Source: an uncultured Oscillospiraceae bacterium (GTDB lineage Bacteria; Bacillota; Clostridia; Oscillospirales; Acutalibacteraceae). From it: a DNA stretch of 7,370 bases. The notes under the pieces are model-generated. The model had not been told where the DNA came from. It searched no databases and saw only the letters and a list, made by a program, of their open reading frames with translations. The DNA is taken from NCBI GenBank assembly GCA_900554525.1, contig USHL01000066.1, positions 1-7,370 on the forward strand, in the 5' to 3' direction. Of the stretch, positions 1 to 7,264 are shown piece by piece. A program made the position numbers and the translations under genes. Position 1 is the first letter of the stretch. Each line of letters begins with the position of its first letter.

Positions 1-1
1 G

Positions 2-307
2 TCTATTTCTCCGGCAATTTATGAGTCGGCCTCAATAGACGGTGCGACTGCCTGGGAATCATTCTGGCTTATAACTTTCCCTATGATAAGTCCGCTGATA
101 ATAGTGAATGTGGTGTATACGGTCATAGATTCGTTTACCTCATCCAACAATATCATAATGAAGCAGATTCAGGAACAGACGTATCAGTCAAACGGAATGG
201 GTCTGGCATCTGCTATGGCGTGGTTCTATTTCCTCGTGGTTGCAGTCTGCCTGATAATAATTACCCTTATTATCCGCGGATATGTTTACTATCAGCAGAG
301 AGATTGA
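2..307 (+). CDS. ABC sugar transporter permease, MalF/UgpA-like, C-terminal part (5' end outside window)
   Basis: This is the last 101 codons of an integral membrane permease of a binding-protein-dependent sugar importer; the reading frame is open from base 2 and ends at TGA 305-307. The EAA loop that contacts the ATPase is visible at fragment residues 8-27: E8-S-A-S-I-D13-G14, then F26-P27 closing the motif. Two hydrophobic segments follow, at about residues 28-42 and 69-92, and the protein ends in a short charged cytoplasmic tail. Position immediately before a MalG-type permease supports its being the MalF/UgpA-type partner of a CUT1 heterodimer. An ATG at 83 lies inside the EAA loop and is not a plausible start. 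The N-terminal membrane segments lie upstream of the window, so the exact subfamily (UgpA or LplB type) and the substrate cannot be read. Confidence 0.9.
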   Translation, partial: SISPAIYESASIDGATAWESFWLITFPMISPLIIVNVVYTVIDSFTSSNNIIMKQIQEQTYQSNGMGLASAMAWFYFLVVAVCLIIITLIIRGYVYYQQRD

Positions 308-317
308 GGTGGCAGAA

Positions 318-1286
318 ATGAAAAGTATTGTAAAAAAGCGCGGAGAGAAGAGGTCCTCGCATTTGGCGGAAGCTTTTTCTAAAAACCGTATAAGGAGAAC
401 GCTCGGTCAGATTTTTATATATGTTCTTTTGATTGAAATTGCGTTTGTAATTCTGTTTCCGCTTTTATCAAAGTTTTCAGCATCGCTTATGAGCAGCAGC
501 GATATGTACGACCGCACGGTAATATTTATTCCGCGCAATCCCACGCTTGAAAATTATAAAGTAGTCTGGGAGGAGGCTTTCTTCCTTATAGCGGCAAGAA
601 ATACTTTTTTGATTTCGATTTTAGCGGCGGTATTGCAGACCCTTATCTGTGCTATGACAGGCTTTGGCTTGGCTAAGATTAAATCAAAATTGGGAAATAT
701 AGTGCTCTTATTTGTGGTGCTGACAATTTTAATTCCACCGCAGATAATACTGGTGCCTATGTTCTTAAAGTTCCGTTTCTTTGACATTGCCGGAATTATT
801 GAAGCGATAACAGGCGGGACGGTAACGCTTATGAATTCCGTATGGCCTATAGTTATTCTGTCGCTTACCGGACTCGCTTTTAAAAACGGTCTTTACATAT
901 TCATAATGCGCCAGTTTTACAAGGGGATCCCCGAGGAAATCGAGGAAGCGGCAAGCATTGACGGCTACGGAATATTCCCTACCTATTTCAAGGTTGTGCT
1001 GCCGATGTCTGTACCGATGATGATAACGATATTTATGTTCTCTTTTTCGTGGCAATGGACCGACACCTTCTATTCGGGAATGTTCTTTTCGGAATTAAAG
1101 GTGCTTTCCAATACGATATTTACTATGACCTCCGCTTTCCATTCGGGAAGCTTTGCAGGCAATTACAGCACTTCGTCGCTTTTGCAGACCGGGGTGCTTA
1201 TGGCTATAATTCCGCTGGTTATAATTTATATCTTTGCACAGCGCAAGATTATCGGCGGTATAGAGCGCAGCGGTCTTGTCGGGTGA
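318..1286 (+). CDS. ABC sugar transporter permease, MalG/UgpE-like (CUT1)
   Basis: Complete 322-residue inner-membrane permease, the second half of the transporter pore. The ATG at 318 is preferred because GAGGTGG at 306-312 is well placed before it and it clears the upstream gene by 10 bases; an in-frame ATG at 282 would add 12 residues and overlap that gene. Six hydrophobic segments are visible, roughly residues 31-55, 94-116, 127-150, 175-195, 230-250 and 290-308. The sequence NPTLENY at residues 74-80 is typical of MalG-type permeases after the first membrane segment. The EAA loop is at 207-229 (E210-A-A-S-I-D215-G216 and L228-P229), which couples to the ATPase. The tail after the last membrane segment, QRKIIGGIERSGLVG, has the usual family ending. 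The substrate cannot be deduced from the permease; adjacent glycosidases suggest an oligosaccharide. No ATPase gene is present in the window. Confidence 0.95.
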   Translation: MKSIVKKRGEKRSSHLAEAFSKNRIRRTLGQIFIYVLLIEIAFVILFPLLSKFSASLMSSSDMYDRTVIFIPRNPTLENYKVVWEEAFFLIAARNTFLISILAAVLQTLICAMTGFGLAKIKSKLGNIVLLFVVLTILIPPQIILVPMFLKFRFFDIAGIIEAITGGTVTLMNSVWPIVILSLTGLAFKNGLYIFIMRQFYKGIPEEIEEAASIDGYGIFPTYFKVVLPMSVPMMITIFMFSFSWQWTDTFYSGMFFSELKVLSNTIFTMTSAFHSGSFAGNYSTSSLLQTGVLMAIIPLVIIYIFAQRKIIGGIERSGLVG

Positions 1287-1299
1287 ACCGTCAGCTTGA

Positions 1300-1313
1300 T
1301 TTACAATTGTAAA
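1300..1313. repeat. Perfect 14-bp palindrome before the alpha-mannosidase gene
   Basis: TTTACAATTGTAAA is its own reverse complement. It lies in the 39-base gap between the second permease and the alpha-mannosidase and touches the ribosome binding site. Its core TACAATTGTA fits the TACA-NN-TGTA pattern known for operators of the CopY/MecI/BlaI repressor family, but nothing else here points to such a regulator. As RNA it would form only a weak 5-bp stem with an AATT loop. One perfect 14-bp palindrome is roughly what chance gives in about 15 kb of random sequence, so function is unproven. Confidence 0.4.
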
Positions 1314-1328
1314 AGGAGAATTACTGTG
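1313..1328 (+). promoter_or_regulatory. Ribosome binding site and GTG start that set the alpha-mannosidase N terminus
   Basis: AAGGAG at 1313-1318 stands 7 bases before the GTG at 1326-1328. The frame is open further upstream to a TTG at 1296, but that codon has no purine-rich site in front of it and would place this ribosome binding site inside the coding sequence. The GTG is therefore the better start, giving a protein 10 residues shorter. Confidence 0.75.
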
Positions 1329-4300
1329 TATAGCAAATCGCAAATATTTCGTATTCTTGACAAGCAGTCAAACTTCAATGAAACTCTTGAACCTTATCTG
1401 TTTAAGACAGTTGATACCCTTAAAGTAAAGGGCTATGAAACCTTTGACAGGCTGGACAGTCCGCCTGCCGACAGGCTTTATCATGATATGAGTGAAGGCT
1501 ATGTCTGGGGAAAGGAAAAGATTTACTGCTGGTTTAAGGCTGAATATAAGGTTCCGCAGGAGCTTGCTCATCAAAAGCTCTATCTTTACCCGGAATATGA
1601 CGGATATGAGGGCCTGCTTTTCGTGAACGGAGTGCCGCATACCAATTATGCGTCTAAATTGTGCGCAGGTACTCATGGCAATCATTATTGCAAAGCCTTC
1701 ACGCTGGACGCGGAGGCAGGCGAGGTGTTTAAACTTGACCTTGAAGCTTATGCCGGTCATGATTTTGAGGGAAACCATCCCTTTGCTCCGGCGGCCAGGC
1801 GGAATTATAATTTAAAGCTCGGAAAGTTCCGTGTGTGCGTGAAAGATGAGCTTATATATAAATTCTATTATGATTATAAGGTACTGCAGGATTTACATGA
1901 TGCACTGCCTGAAAATAACTTCAAAAAGGCGGAAATACTTAAGGTATTTTTAAAGCTGCACGAAGTGCTCTACTGTGATATAAAAAATTGCAGTGAAGCC
2001 GATTGGCGTGAAGGGATACGCCGCGGTCTTGAGATCATGGCTCCGGTGCTTGCAAAGAATAACTCAGAGTCGGTTCCGCGCGCCGGCATTTTGGGCCATT
2101 CCCATATGGATACCGCTTGGACATGGGAAATCGATGAAACCATTAAAAAATGTGCAAGAACTTATGCAAATCAGCTTAATTTAATGGATCAGTACCCCGA
2201 CTATCTCTTTATCCAAAGCTCTGCTTTGCACCTTAAATTCATGGAAGAACATTATCCTGAGCTTTTTGAAAAAATCAAGCAAAGAATTTTAGAGGGAAGA
2301 TATGAGCCTAACGGCGGCGTCTGGGTTGAATGCGACTGTAACATCACCGGCGGAGAGTTTATGGTGCGGCAATTCCTCTGGGGGCAGAATTATACAAGAA
2401 AGCATTTCGGATATACCTCAAATTCTTTCTATTTGCCTGATACTTTCGGTTACAGCGCGGCACTTCCGCAGATTATGAAGGGCTGCCATGTCGATTACTT
2501 CCTTACTACCAAGCTCGGATGGAACGAAAATACAAAATTTCCGTATGAAACCTATTACTGGCAGGGAATAGACGGTTCAAAGGTGCTTGTTCATCATAAC
2601 GTGACTCATCTGCCTCCGTCTCCGTCAAGAGTTATCGGCGCTCTGGATGCCCTGCAGCAAAAATCGGTAAGTGATGAAAGGCTGGTCACCTTCGGCTATG
2701 GCGACGGCGGCGGCGGTCCCGAAGACGCTATGCTTGAAATTGCTGAGCGGATCAAGGATTTAGAGGGCTGTCCCAGGGTTTATTATACCACCGTAGGGGA
2801 CTTTATGAAGAATTTAGAGGCTAACCTTTTTGAGCCTTCTACCTATCGCGGGGAGCTGTATCTGGAAAACCATCGCGGAACGCTTACCAATCAGCACACG
2901 ATTAAAAGAAACAACCGAAAAGCTGAAATTGCAATTCATAATGCTGAACTGTTAAGCGTTATGGACGCGGTGGAAAAAGGCATAATTGCTTCATCCGAGC
3001 AGATAAATCCTCTGGTTGAAACCTTGCTTGTCAATCAGTTTCACGATATTCTTCCCGGCACCTGCATACCTGAGGCGCACGACCGTAGCATAAGAGAGAC
3101 TACTCAGCTTATCTCTGACGCCAAAGCGGTTTGTGAAAACCTAATGCGGTGCGGCAATTCCGATAATGCCGTGACGTTATTCAATTCGCTTTCATTTGAA
3201 AGAGATGATGTTGTTGAAATCCCTGGTGAACGTTATCTTGACGCGGCAGGTACGGCACAGCAGCTCGTGACTAAAAGAAACGGTGATACCGTTCTGCGTG
3301 TTTCAGGAATAAAACTCAAAGCTTTTGAGGGTAAGGCTTTCGAATTTGCCGATAAGGTTGAAAGCGGGATGTCTCCTTTTAATTTCAGTGGAAATATCCT
3401 TGAAACTCCGTTTGCAACGGTTACATTTGATAAAAAAGGTTTTATGTCCTCGTTTATCGACAAGCGCACCGGAAGAGAGCTTAGGGGAGAATCCTATAGC
3501 CTTAATACATTTATATTCGGTGAAGAGGTTTCGGCGGCGTGGGACTGCTGGAATATAGATATAGATTACGAGAAAAAGATGTCAGACTGCGCTGAACTGC
3601 TTTCATTTAAACCTGTGAGCGACGGAGCGGTGGAATTTCGGATTCGCGCGGAATACAGGATTTCGGATAAAACCACTCTTTCGCAGGATATTGTTTTCTA
3701 TGCTGCTTTTCCGCGAGTTGATTTTGAAACCACGGTTGACTGGAACGATAAGCACAGACTGCTGAAAACAGTATTTGATACTTCGGTCCGTGCGGAATAT
3801 TCGGTGCATGAAATTCAGTTTGGAAACGTCAAGCGTCCGACCAATCGCAATACCGAGGTACAGCAGGCGCGTTTTGAGGTTTCAAATCATAAATATACAG
3901 ATATTTCCGAGCCGTCTTACGGTATAGCGATACTTAACGACTGTAAATACGGGCTTTCGGTGTTGGACTCCAATATATCGCTTACCTTGCATAAAGGCGG
4001 ATGTAAGCCGGACCCGCGCGGGGATAAAGGCATACATGAGTTTACCTACTCTTTTTATCCCCATACCGGTACATTTTGTGCGGGAAATACCGTACGCGAG
4101 GCTTATTTTCTCAATAATCCTGTGCTCAGCTTTGCCGGCAGGCGTGAAATGACAGGGCTTGTAGAAATCGGTAAAGCAAATGTTATTGCCGAAACCGTAA
4201 AGCCCTGCGAGGAAAATCAGAAAGCATATATAGCAAGAATATACGAGGCAGAGGGCAGTTTTGCTAAGACGGGAATATCTTTCAAAGGCGCGGTCAGAGT

Positions 4301-4409
4301 CTGTGAGACCGATATGCTGGAGCAAAATGAACAAGAAATTGCCGATTTCGCCGGTACGGAGTTTTGCTTCAAACCTTTTGAAATCAGGACATTTAAGGTA
4401 TATTATTGA
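1326..4409 (+). CDS. Alpha-mannosidase, glycoside hydrolase family 38
   Basis: Predicted 1027-residue retaining alpha-mannosidase that removes alpha-linked mannose; the family uses a divalent metal, usually zinc. An N-terminal beta-rich region (about 1-240) precedes the catalytic barrel. The barrel opens with GHSHMDTAW, giving H260 and D262 as metal ligands. D372 in LPDTFGYS is the expected nucleophile and a metal ligand, and H573 in NQFHDILPGT is the fourth ligand. The 110-residue gap between D262 and D372 is like the 112 between the equivalent residues (D92, D204) of Drosophila Golgi mannosidase II. D460 in GYGDGGGG is a candidate acid/base. The helical middle domain begins near 509 (ELYLENHRGTLT), and a beta-rich C-terminal part follows to the end. 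Length and domain order resemble cytosolic MAN2C1/Ams1-type enzymes. There is no signal peptide, so it should act on imported sugar. Linkage preference (alpha-1,2/1,3/1,6) is not readable. The frame is intact throughout. Confidence 0.95.
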   Translation: MYSKSQIFRILDKQSNFNETLEPYLFKTVDTLKVKGYETFDRLDSPPADRLYHDMSEGYVWGKEKIYCWFKAEYKVPQELAHQKLYLYPEYDGYEGLLFVNGVPHTNYASKLCAGTHGNHYCKAFTLDAEAGEVFKLDLEAYAGHDFEGNHPFAPAARRNYNLKLGKFRVCVKDELIYKFYYDYKVLQDLHDALPENNFKKAEILKVFLKLHEVLYCDIKNCSEADWREGIRRGLEIMAPVLAKNNSESVPRAGILGHSHMDTAWTWEIDETIKKCARTYANQLNLMDQYPDYLFIQSSALHLKFMEEHYPELFEKIKQRILEGRYEPNGGVWVECDCNITGGEFMVRQFLWGQNYTRKHFGYTSNSFYLPDTFGYSAALPQIMKGCHVDYFLTTKLGWNENTKFPYETYYWQGIDGSKVLVHHNVTHLPPSPSRVIGALDALQQKSVSDERLVTFGYGDGGGGPEDAMLEIAERIKDLEGCPRVYYTTVGDFMKNLEANLFEPSTYRGELYLENHRGTLTNQHTIKRNNRKAEIAIHNAELLSVMDAVEKGIIASSEQINPLVETLLVNQFHDILPGTCIPEAHDRSIRETTQLISDAKAVCENLMRCGNSDNAVTLFNSLSFERDDVVEIPGERYLDAAGTAQQLVTKRNGDTVLRVSGIKLKAFEGKAFEFADKVESGMSPFNFSGNILETPFATVTFDKKGFMSSFIDKRTGRELRGESYSLNTFIFGEEVSAAWDCWNIDIDYEKKMSDCAELLSFKPVSDGAVEFRIRAEYRISDKTTLSQDIVFYAAFPRVDFETTVDWNDKHRLLKTVFDTSVRAEYSVHEIQFGNVKRPTNRNTEVQQARFEVSNHKYTDISEPSYGIAILNDCKYGLSVLDSNISLTLHKGGCKPDPRGDKGIHEFTYSFYPHTGTFCAGNTVREAYFLNNPVLSFAGRREMTGLVEIGKANVIAETVKPCEENQKAYIARIYEAEGSFAKTGISFKGAVRVCETDMLEQNEQEIADFAGTEFCFKPFEIRTFKVYY

Positions 4410-4429
4410 TATAAAGTTAAATATAACCG

Positions 4430-4475
4430 TTAATATGGGCATTGTTTGTCAATTCGCAAAAAATGTCCATATTAA
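4430..4475. repeat. Long imperfect inverted repeat (operator-like dyad or hairpin)
   Basis: Arms 4430-4443 and 4462-4475 pair over 14 positions with a single G-T pair at 4439/4466. After one G/A mismatch the pairing resumes for five positions (4445-4449 with 4456-4460, including one T-G pair) around a 6-base centre. It begins 20 bases after the alpha-mannosidase stop codon and ends 13 bases before the putative -35 box of the GH30 gene. As RNA it could be a terminator for the upstream transcript, but the stem is AT-rich and what follows is a mixed A/T stretch, not a clean T run. As DNA, the two half-sites are centred 32 bp apart, about three helical turns, which suits a dimeric regulator. The pairing is plain; which role it has is open. 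Confidence 0.75.
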
Positions 4476-4488
4476 TTAAATTTATTTC

Positions 4489-4517
4489 TTGCACAAACTT
4501 TTTTAGTTTTTTATAAT
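4489..4517 (+). promoter_or_regulatory. Sigma-A-like promoter for the GH30 gene
   Basis: A consensus -10 box TATAAT lies at 4512-4517, exactly 17 bases after TTGCAC at 4489-4494, which matches the -35 consensus only in its first three bases. The A/T-rich stretch at 4472-4487 just upstream resembles an UP element. Transcription would begin near 4524, leaving a leader of about 23 bases that carries AGGAGG at 4532-4537 before the ATG at 4547. The strong -10 and weak -35 would fit a promoter that depends on an activator. This would let the GH30 and binding-protein genes be expressed apart from the permease and alpha-mannosidase genes. Confidence 0.6.
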
Positions 4518-4546
4518 AATTATATACAAATAGGAGGAAACTTAAA

Positions 4547-5851
4547 ATGAGCAATATCAAATGGTTTTCTACAACTGAAAATGATTTTTGGAAAGAAATT
4601 GAATACAAACCTGTTGATAATACAGATAAAACTACCCTTTGCACGACCGGTGAAACAGACCAGACGATAGACGGTTTCGGCGGCTGCTTTAACGAGCTTG
4701 GTCAGATAGCATTGGAAAAACTTCCTGACAGTGACAGGGAAAAGATATTGGATTTACTTTTTAAGCCGGATGAGGACGGCCTGCGCTTCAATTATTGCCG
4801 TACGCCTATGGGTGCGAGCGATTTTGCTGAAATCTGGTACAGCTATAATGAAACCGAGAATGACTATGAAATGCGCGATTTTAGCATTGAACGCGATAAA
4901 AAATATCTTCTGCCGTATATAAAATCTGCTCTTAAACGTGTCCCGGACATGAAAATATTTGCCTCTCCTTGGAGTCCGCCGACCTGGATGAAATTTCCCA
5001 AGGCTTATAATTTCGGTACGCTGAATCACGATGAAAAGACATACAGAGCTTATGCTCTTTATTTTGCAAAATATGTTGAGGCTTATCGAAAAGAGGGCAT
5101 AAAGATAGATCAGGTACATATTCAGAATGAGCCGTTTTCCGATCAGAAATTTCCGTCATGTAAATGGAAGGGCGAGGAATTTATAGATTTTATAGGCAAT
5201 TATATAGGACCGCTTTTTGAAGAAAAAGGAATAGATACGGATATTTTTCTCGGCACCATCAACAGCGGAATCATTGAAAGCTTCAACGATTATGTGAACG
5301 CACTTATGCACGATGAGAAAGCTTCAAAATATACAAAAGGAATGAGCTTTCAGTGGGCAGGCAAGAATTTACTCCCGCTTGCAAAAGCGAGCTTTCCGGA
5401 TCTTTATACTATACAGTCTGAAAACGAGTGCGGAGACGGCTGGAATTCATGGGGATATGCATTATATGTTTACAGCCTGCTCAGGCATTATCTCAACTAC
5501 GGCGTAAGGGCATATGTATATTGGAATATGGTGCTCAGTGAGGGCGGAATGAGCACCTGGGGCTGGCGCCAGAATACTATGATTACCGTTGAAGACAACG
5601 GAACCTATAAGCTTAATCCCGAGTTTTATATTATGAAGCACTTTTCACGCTATGTAGCACCGGGAGCCGTTCGGCTTAAGCTTACCGGACGCTGGACTTC
5701 AAATTCGATAGCTTTCCGCAACGCCGACGGAAGCATTGTACTTATTGCGCAGAATCCATTTAAAAAGGCACAGACAGTTGCATTTACTCATGAGGAGAAA
5801 ACCTATTCTTTTGAACTCCCTGCAGATTCCGTAAACACTATAATTCTATAA
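4547..5851 (+). CDS. Glycoside hydrolase family 30 enzyme (glucosylceramidase-like fold), cytoplasmic
   Basis: Predicted 434-residue retaining beta-glycosidase of clan GH-A. Family landmarks in order: QTIDGFGGCFNE at residues 39-50, CRTPMGASDF from 84, SPWSPPTWM at 140-148, the acid/base glutamate E195 in QNEP, and the nucleophile region SENECG at 291-296, where E292 or E294 is the nucleophile. A motif YWNMVL and the run STWGWRQN follow on the next barrel strand. Residues about 375-434 form the small C-terminal beta domain usual in the family. AGGAGG at 4532-4537, 9 bases before the ATG, fixes the start. There is no signal peptide, unlike secreted GH30 xylanases and glucanases, so it should work on imported substrate with the neighbouring alpha-mannosidase. 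GH30 covers beta-glucosidase, glucosylceramidase, beta-xylosidase, beta-fucosidase, beta-1,6-glucanase and others; the precise activity cannot be assigned by eye. Confidence 0.9.
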   Translation: MSNIKWFSTTENDFWKEIEYKPVDNTDKTTLCTTGETDQTIDGFGGCFNELGQIALEKLPDSDREKILDLLFKPDEDGLRFNYCRTPMGASDFAEIWYSYNETENDYEMRDFSIERDKKYLLPYIKSALKRVPDMKIFASPWSPPTWMKFPKAYNFGTLNHDEKTYRAYALYFAKYVEAYRKEGIKIDQVHIQNEPFSDQKFPSCKWKGEEFIDFIGNYIGPLFEEKGIDTDIFLGTINSGIIESFNDYVNALMHDEKASKYTKGMSFQWAGKNLLPLAKASFPDLYTIQSENECGDGWNSWGYALYVYSLLRHYLNYGVRAYVYWNMVLSEGGMSTWGWRQNTMITVEDNGTYKLNPEFYIMKHFSRYVAPGAVRLKLTGRWTSNSIAFRNADGSIVLIAQNPFKKAQTVAFTHEEKTYSFELPADSVNTIIL

Positions 5852-5863
5852 GGAGGATTTTGT

Positions 5864-7246
5864 ATGAAAAAATGGCTCAGCTTGTTTCTCTGCGTTTTAA
5901 TGGCACTTTCAGTTGCTGCCTGCGGCGGCAGTGATAAAGGCGGCGACACTTCCGGTAATGATGCTGCCGATGAAGTTGTTGTCGATTTGGACGGTTATAC
6001 ATTTACGATTTTAGACGGTGACAAGGCGCATTTTGCCCCGGAATCCGGTACGGCGCTGAACGACCGCACGCTTGAAATTGTAGAAGAAGTTGAAAAAACC
6101 TTTAACTGTAATATTGAAGTGCAGGTAGTTGACCCTTCGGCAATGTTTAACAAGATTCAGCCGAGCATTATGGCGGGAGATAAAACTGCCGATTTGGTGG
6201 TAAGCACCACCTGGACCTTCGGTCAGCTTATAAGTGCAGACCTGATGGCGGATCTCAACACCTTTGAGGAGCTCAACCTTTCCAATCCATGGTGGAATCA
6301 GAGTGTTCTTCCTAAGTGTACCTTAAACGGCAAGCAGTTGGCTGCAAGCGGCTCTTTCCTTACACATATCGAAAAAATCTGGGTTATGTTTTTTAATAAG
6401 AAAATATGGCAGGAACTTAACTATGAGGATCCGTATCAGCTTGTCCGCGACGGAAAATGGACCTGGGATAAATGGGATGAGTTTGCCAAAGGCGCCATGC
6501 GCGATTATGACGGTAACGGCGTAGTGGACTCCGAGCAGGACCGCTGGGGGCTTGTTGCACCGGTAGGCGATTTTTCCAAAGCTATGTTCCTTTCAATGGG
6601 CGGCGAATATTACAAGGCGGACGGAAACGGCGGTATAACCCTCGCCTGCAACAACGAAGCTTCATACAATATGTTTAATAAGATGATTAAGATTATCCGC
6701 GATGATAAGGTGATGTACAAGGATTCGCCGGATGCCGCAACAAGCTTTACATCGGATAAGAGTCTTTTCTTCTCATATCTTTTGATGCCCGACCAGCATT
6801 CGCTTCATCCGCTCAGAGATATGGAAAGCGATTTCGGTGTGCTTCCTATGCCTAAATATGACGAAGCACAGGAAAATTATATAGGCGCGGTGGATCATAA
6901 CGCTCCTCTATTCGGTGTTCCGAAGTCCAATCCGAACAAGCGTGAGGTCGGAATTATATTGGAGGCTTTGGGCAGACGTTTTCAGGGGATTGAAAAATAC
7001 AAGACCGACGACTGGGCAGGCGTTTACTGGCGTGACGATGAAACTATTGAAATGATAGATAATTATGTTATTCCGAGCGCGGGATATGATTATATTATCC
7101 GCAATGCCAACAGCACTCTGGGTCTTCCGGTATCGGCAATCGAGGGCGCCGTATTCGGCAACAGCGAATCCGGTGACCTTGCAAGTACGATGAAGGCTAT
7201 TGAATCTCCGATAAATGAAGCGTTGAAAGATTTATTCGGAGAATAA
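5864..7246 (+). CDS. ABC transporter extracellular solute-binding lipoprotein (sugar type)
   Basis: Predicted 460-residue lipoprotein that captures a sugar ligand outside the membrane and passes it to a permease pair. It starts with a lipoprotein signal: two lysines, a hydrophobic stretch, then the lipobox V-A-A-C with lipidation at C20, followed by a flexible Gly/Ser/Asp linker to about residue 37. The mature part has the look of the clostridial SBP_bac_1-like family: GYTFTILDGD, ALNDRTLEIVEEVE, the PWWNQS motif at 142-147, and GVLPMPKYDE towards the C-terminal half. Residues 214-226 read DYDGNGVVDSEQD, an EF-hand-like calcium loop. AAGGAGG at 5850-5856 overlaps the GH30 stop codon and lies 7 bases before the ATG, so the two genes are surely co-transcribed. 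Ligand identity is unknown; context suggests the oligosaccharide cut by the neighbouring glycosidases. It may serve the permeases at the left of the window or another pair beyond the right edge. Confidence 0.93.
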   Translation: MKKWLSLFLCVLMALSVAACGGSDKGGDTSGNDAADEVVVDLDGYTFTILDGDKAHFAPESGTALNDRTLEIVEEVEKTFNCNIEVQVVDPSAMFNKIQPSIMAGDKTADLVVSTTWTFGQLISADLMADLNTFEELNLSNPWWNQSVLPKCTLNGKQLAASGSFLTHIEKIWVMFFNKKIWQELNYEDPYQLVRDGKWTWDKWDEFAKGAMRDYDGNGVVDSEQDRWGLVAPVGDFSKAMFLSMGGEYYKADGNGGITLACNNEASYNMFNKMIKIIRDDKVMYKDSPDAATSFTSDKSLFFSYLLMPDQHSLHPLRDMESDFGVLPMPKYDEAQENYIGAVDHNAPLFGVPKSNPNKREVGIILEALGRRFQGIEKYKTDDWAGVYWRDDETIEMIDNYVIPSAGYDYIIRNANSTLGLPVSAIEGAVFGNSESGDLASTMKAIESPINEALKDLFGE

Positions 7247-7264
7247 TGAAAGGAAGTACCGCAA

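Noticed and set aside
282..317. Upstream ATG at 282 as start of the second permease
   Set aside because: It would overlap the end of the first permease by 26 bases and lacks a clear ribosome binding site, while the ATG at 318 has GAGGTGG in front and gives the normal family N terminus.
923..932. 10-bp palindrome GGGGATCCCC
   Set aside because: It sits within the coding sequence of the permease just before the conserved EAA loop, encodes ordinary residues, and a 10-bp palindrome is expected by chance several times in a window this size.
1368..1778. Open frame of 136 codons on the - strand near the start of the alpha-mannosidase
   Set aside because: Antisense to the conserved N-terminal part of the GH38 protein, with no convincing family features.
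3882..4442. Long open frame on the - strand (186 codons) opposite the 3' part of the alpha-mannosidase
   Set aside because: It lies almost wholly antisense to a well-supported GH38 gene, shows no recognisable domain, and its coding-like length is explained by codon bias of the sense gene.
4499..4512. T-rich run that could be the tail of a terminator
   Set aside because: It lies more than 20 bases after the inverted repeat, too far to act as its T tract, and it is better explained as the spacer of the TTGCAC-17-TATAAT promoter.
4410..4546. Riboswitch or small RNA in the intergenic region
   Set aside because: Only 137 bases, strongly AT-rich, with a simple hairpin and a predicted leader of about 23 bases; no conserved aptamer pattern is visible.
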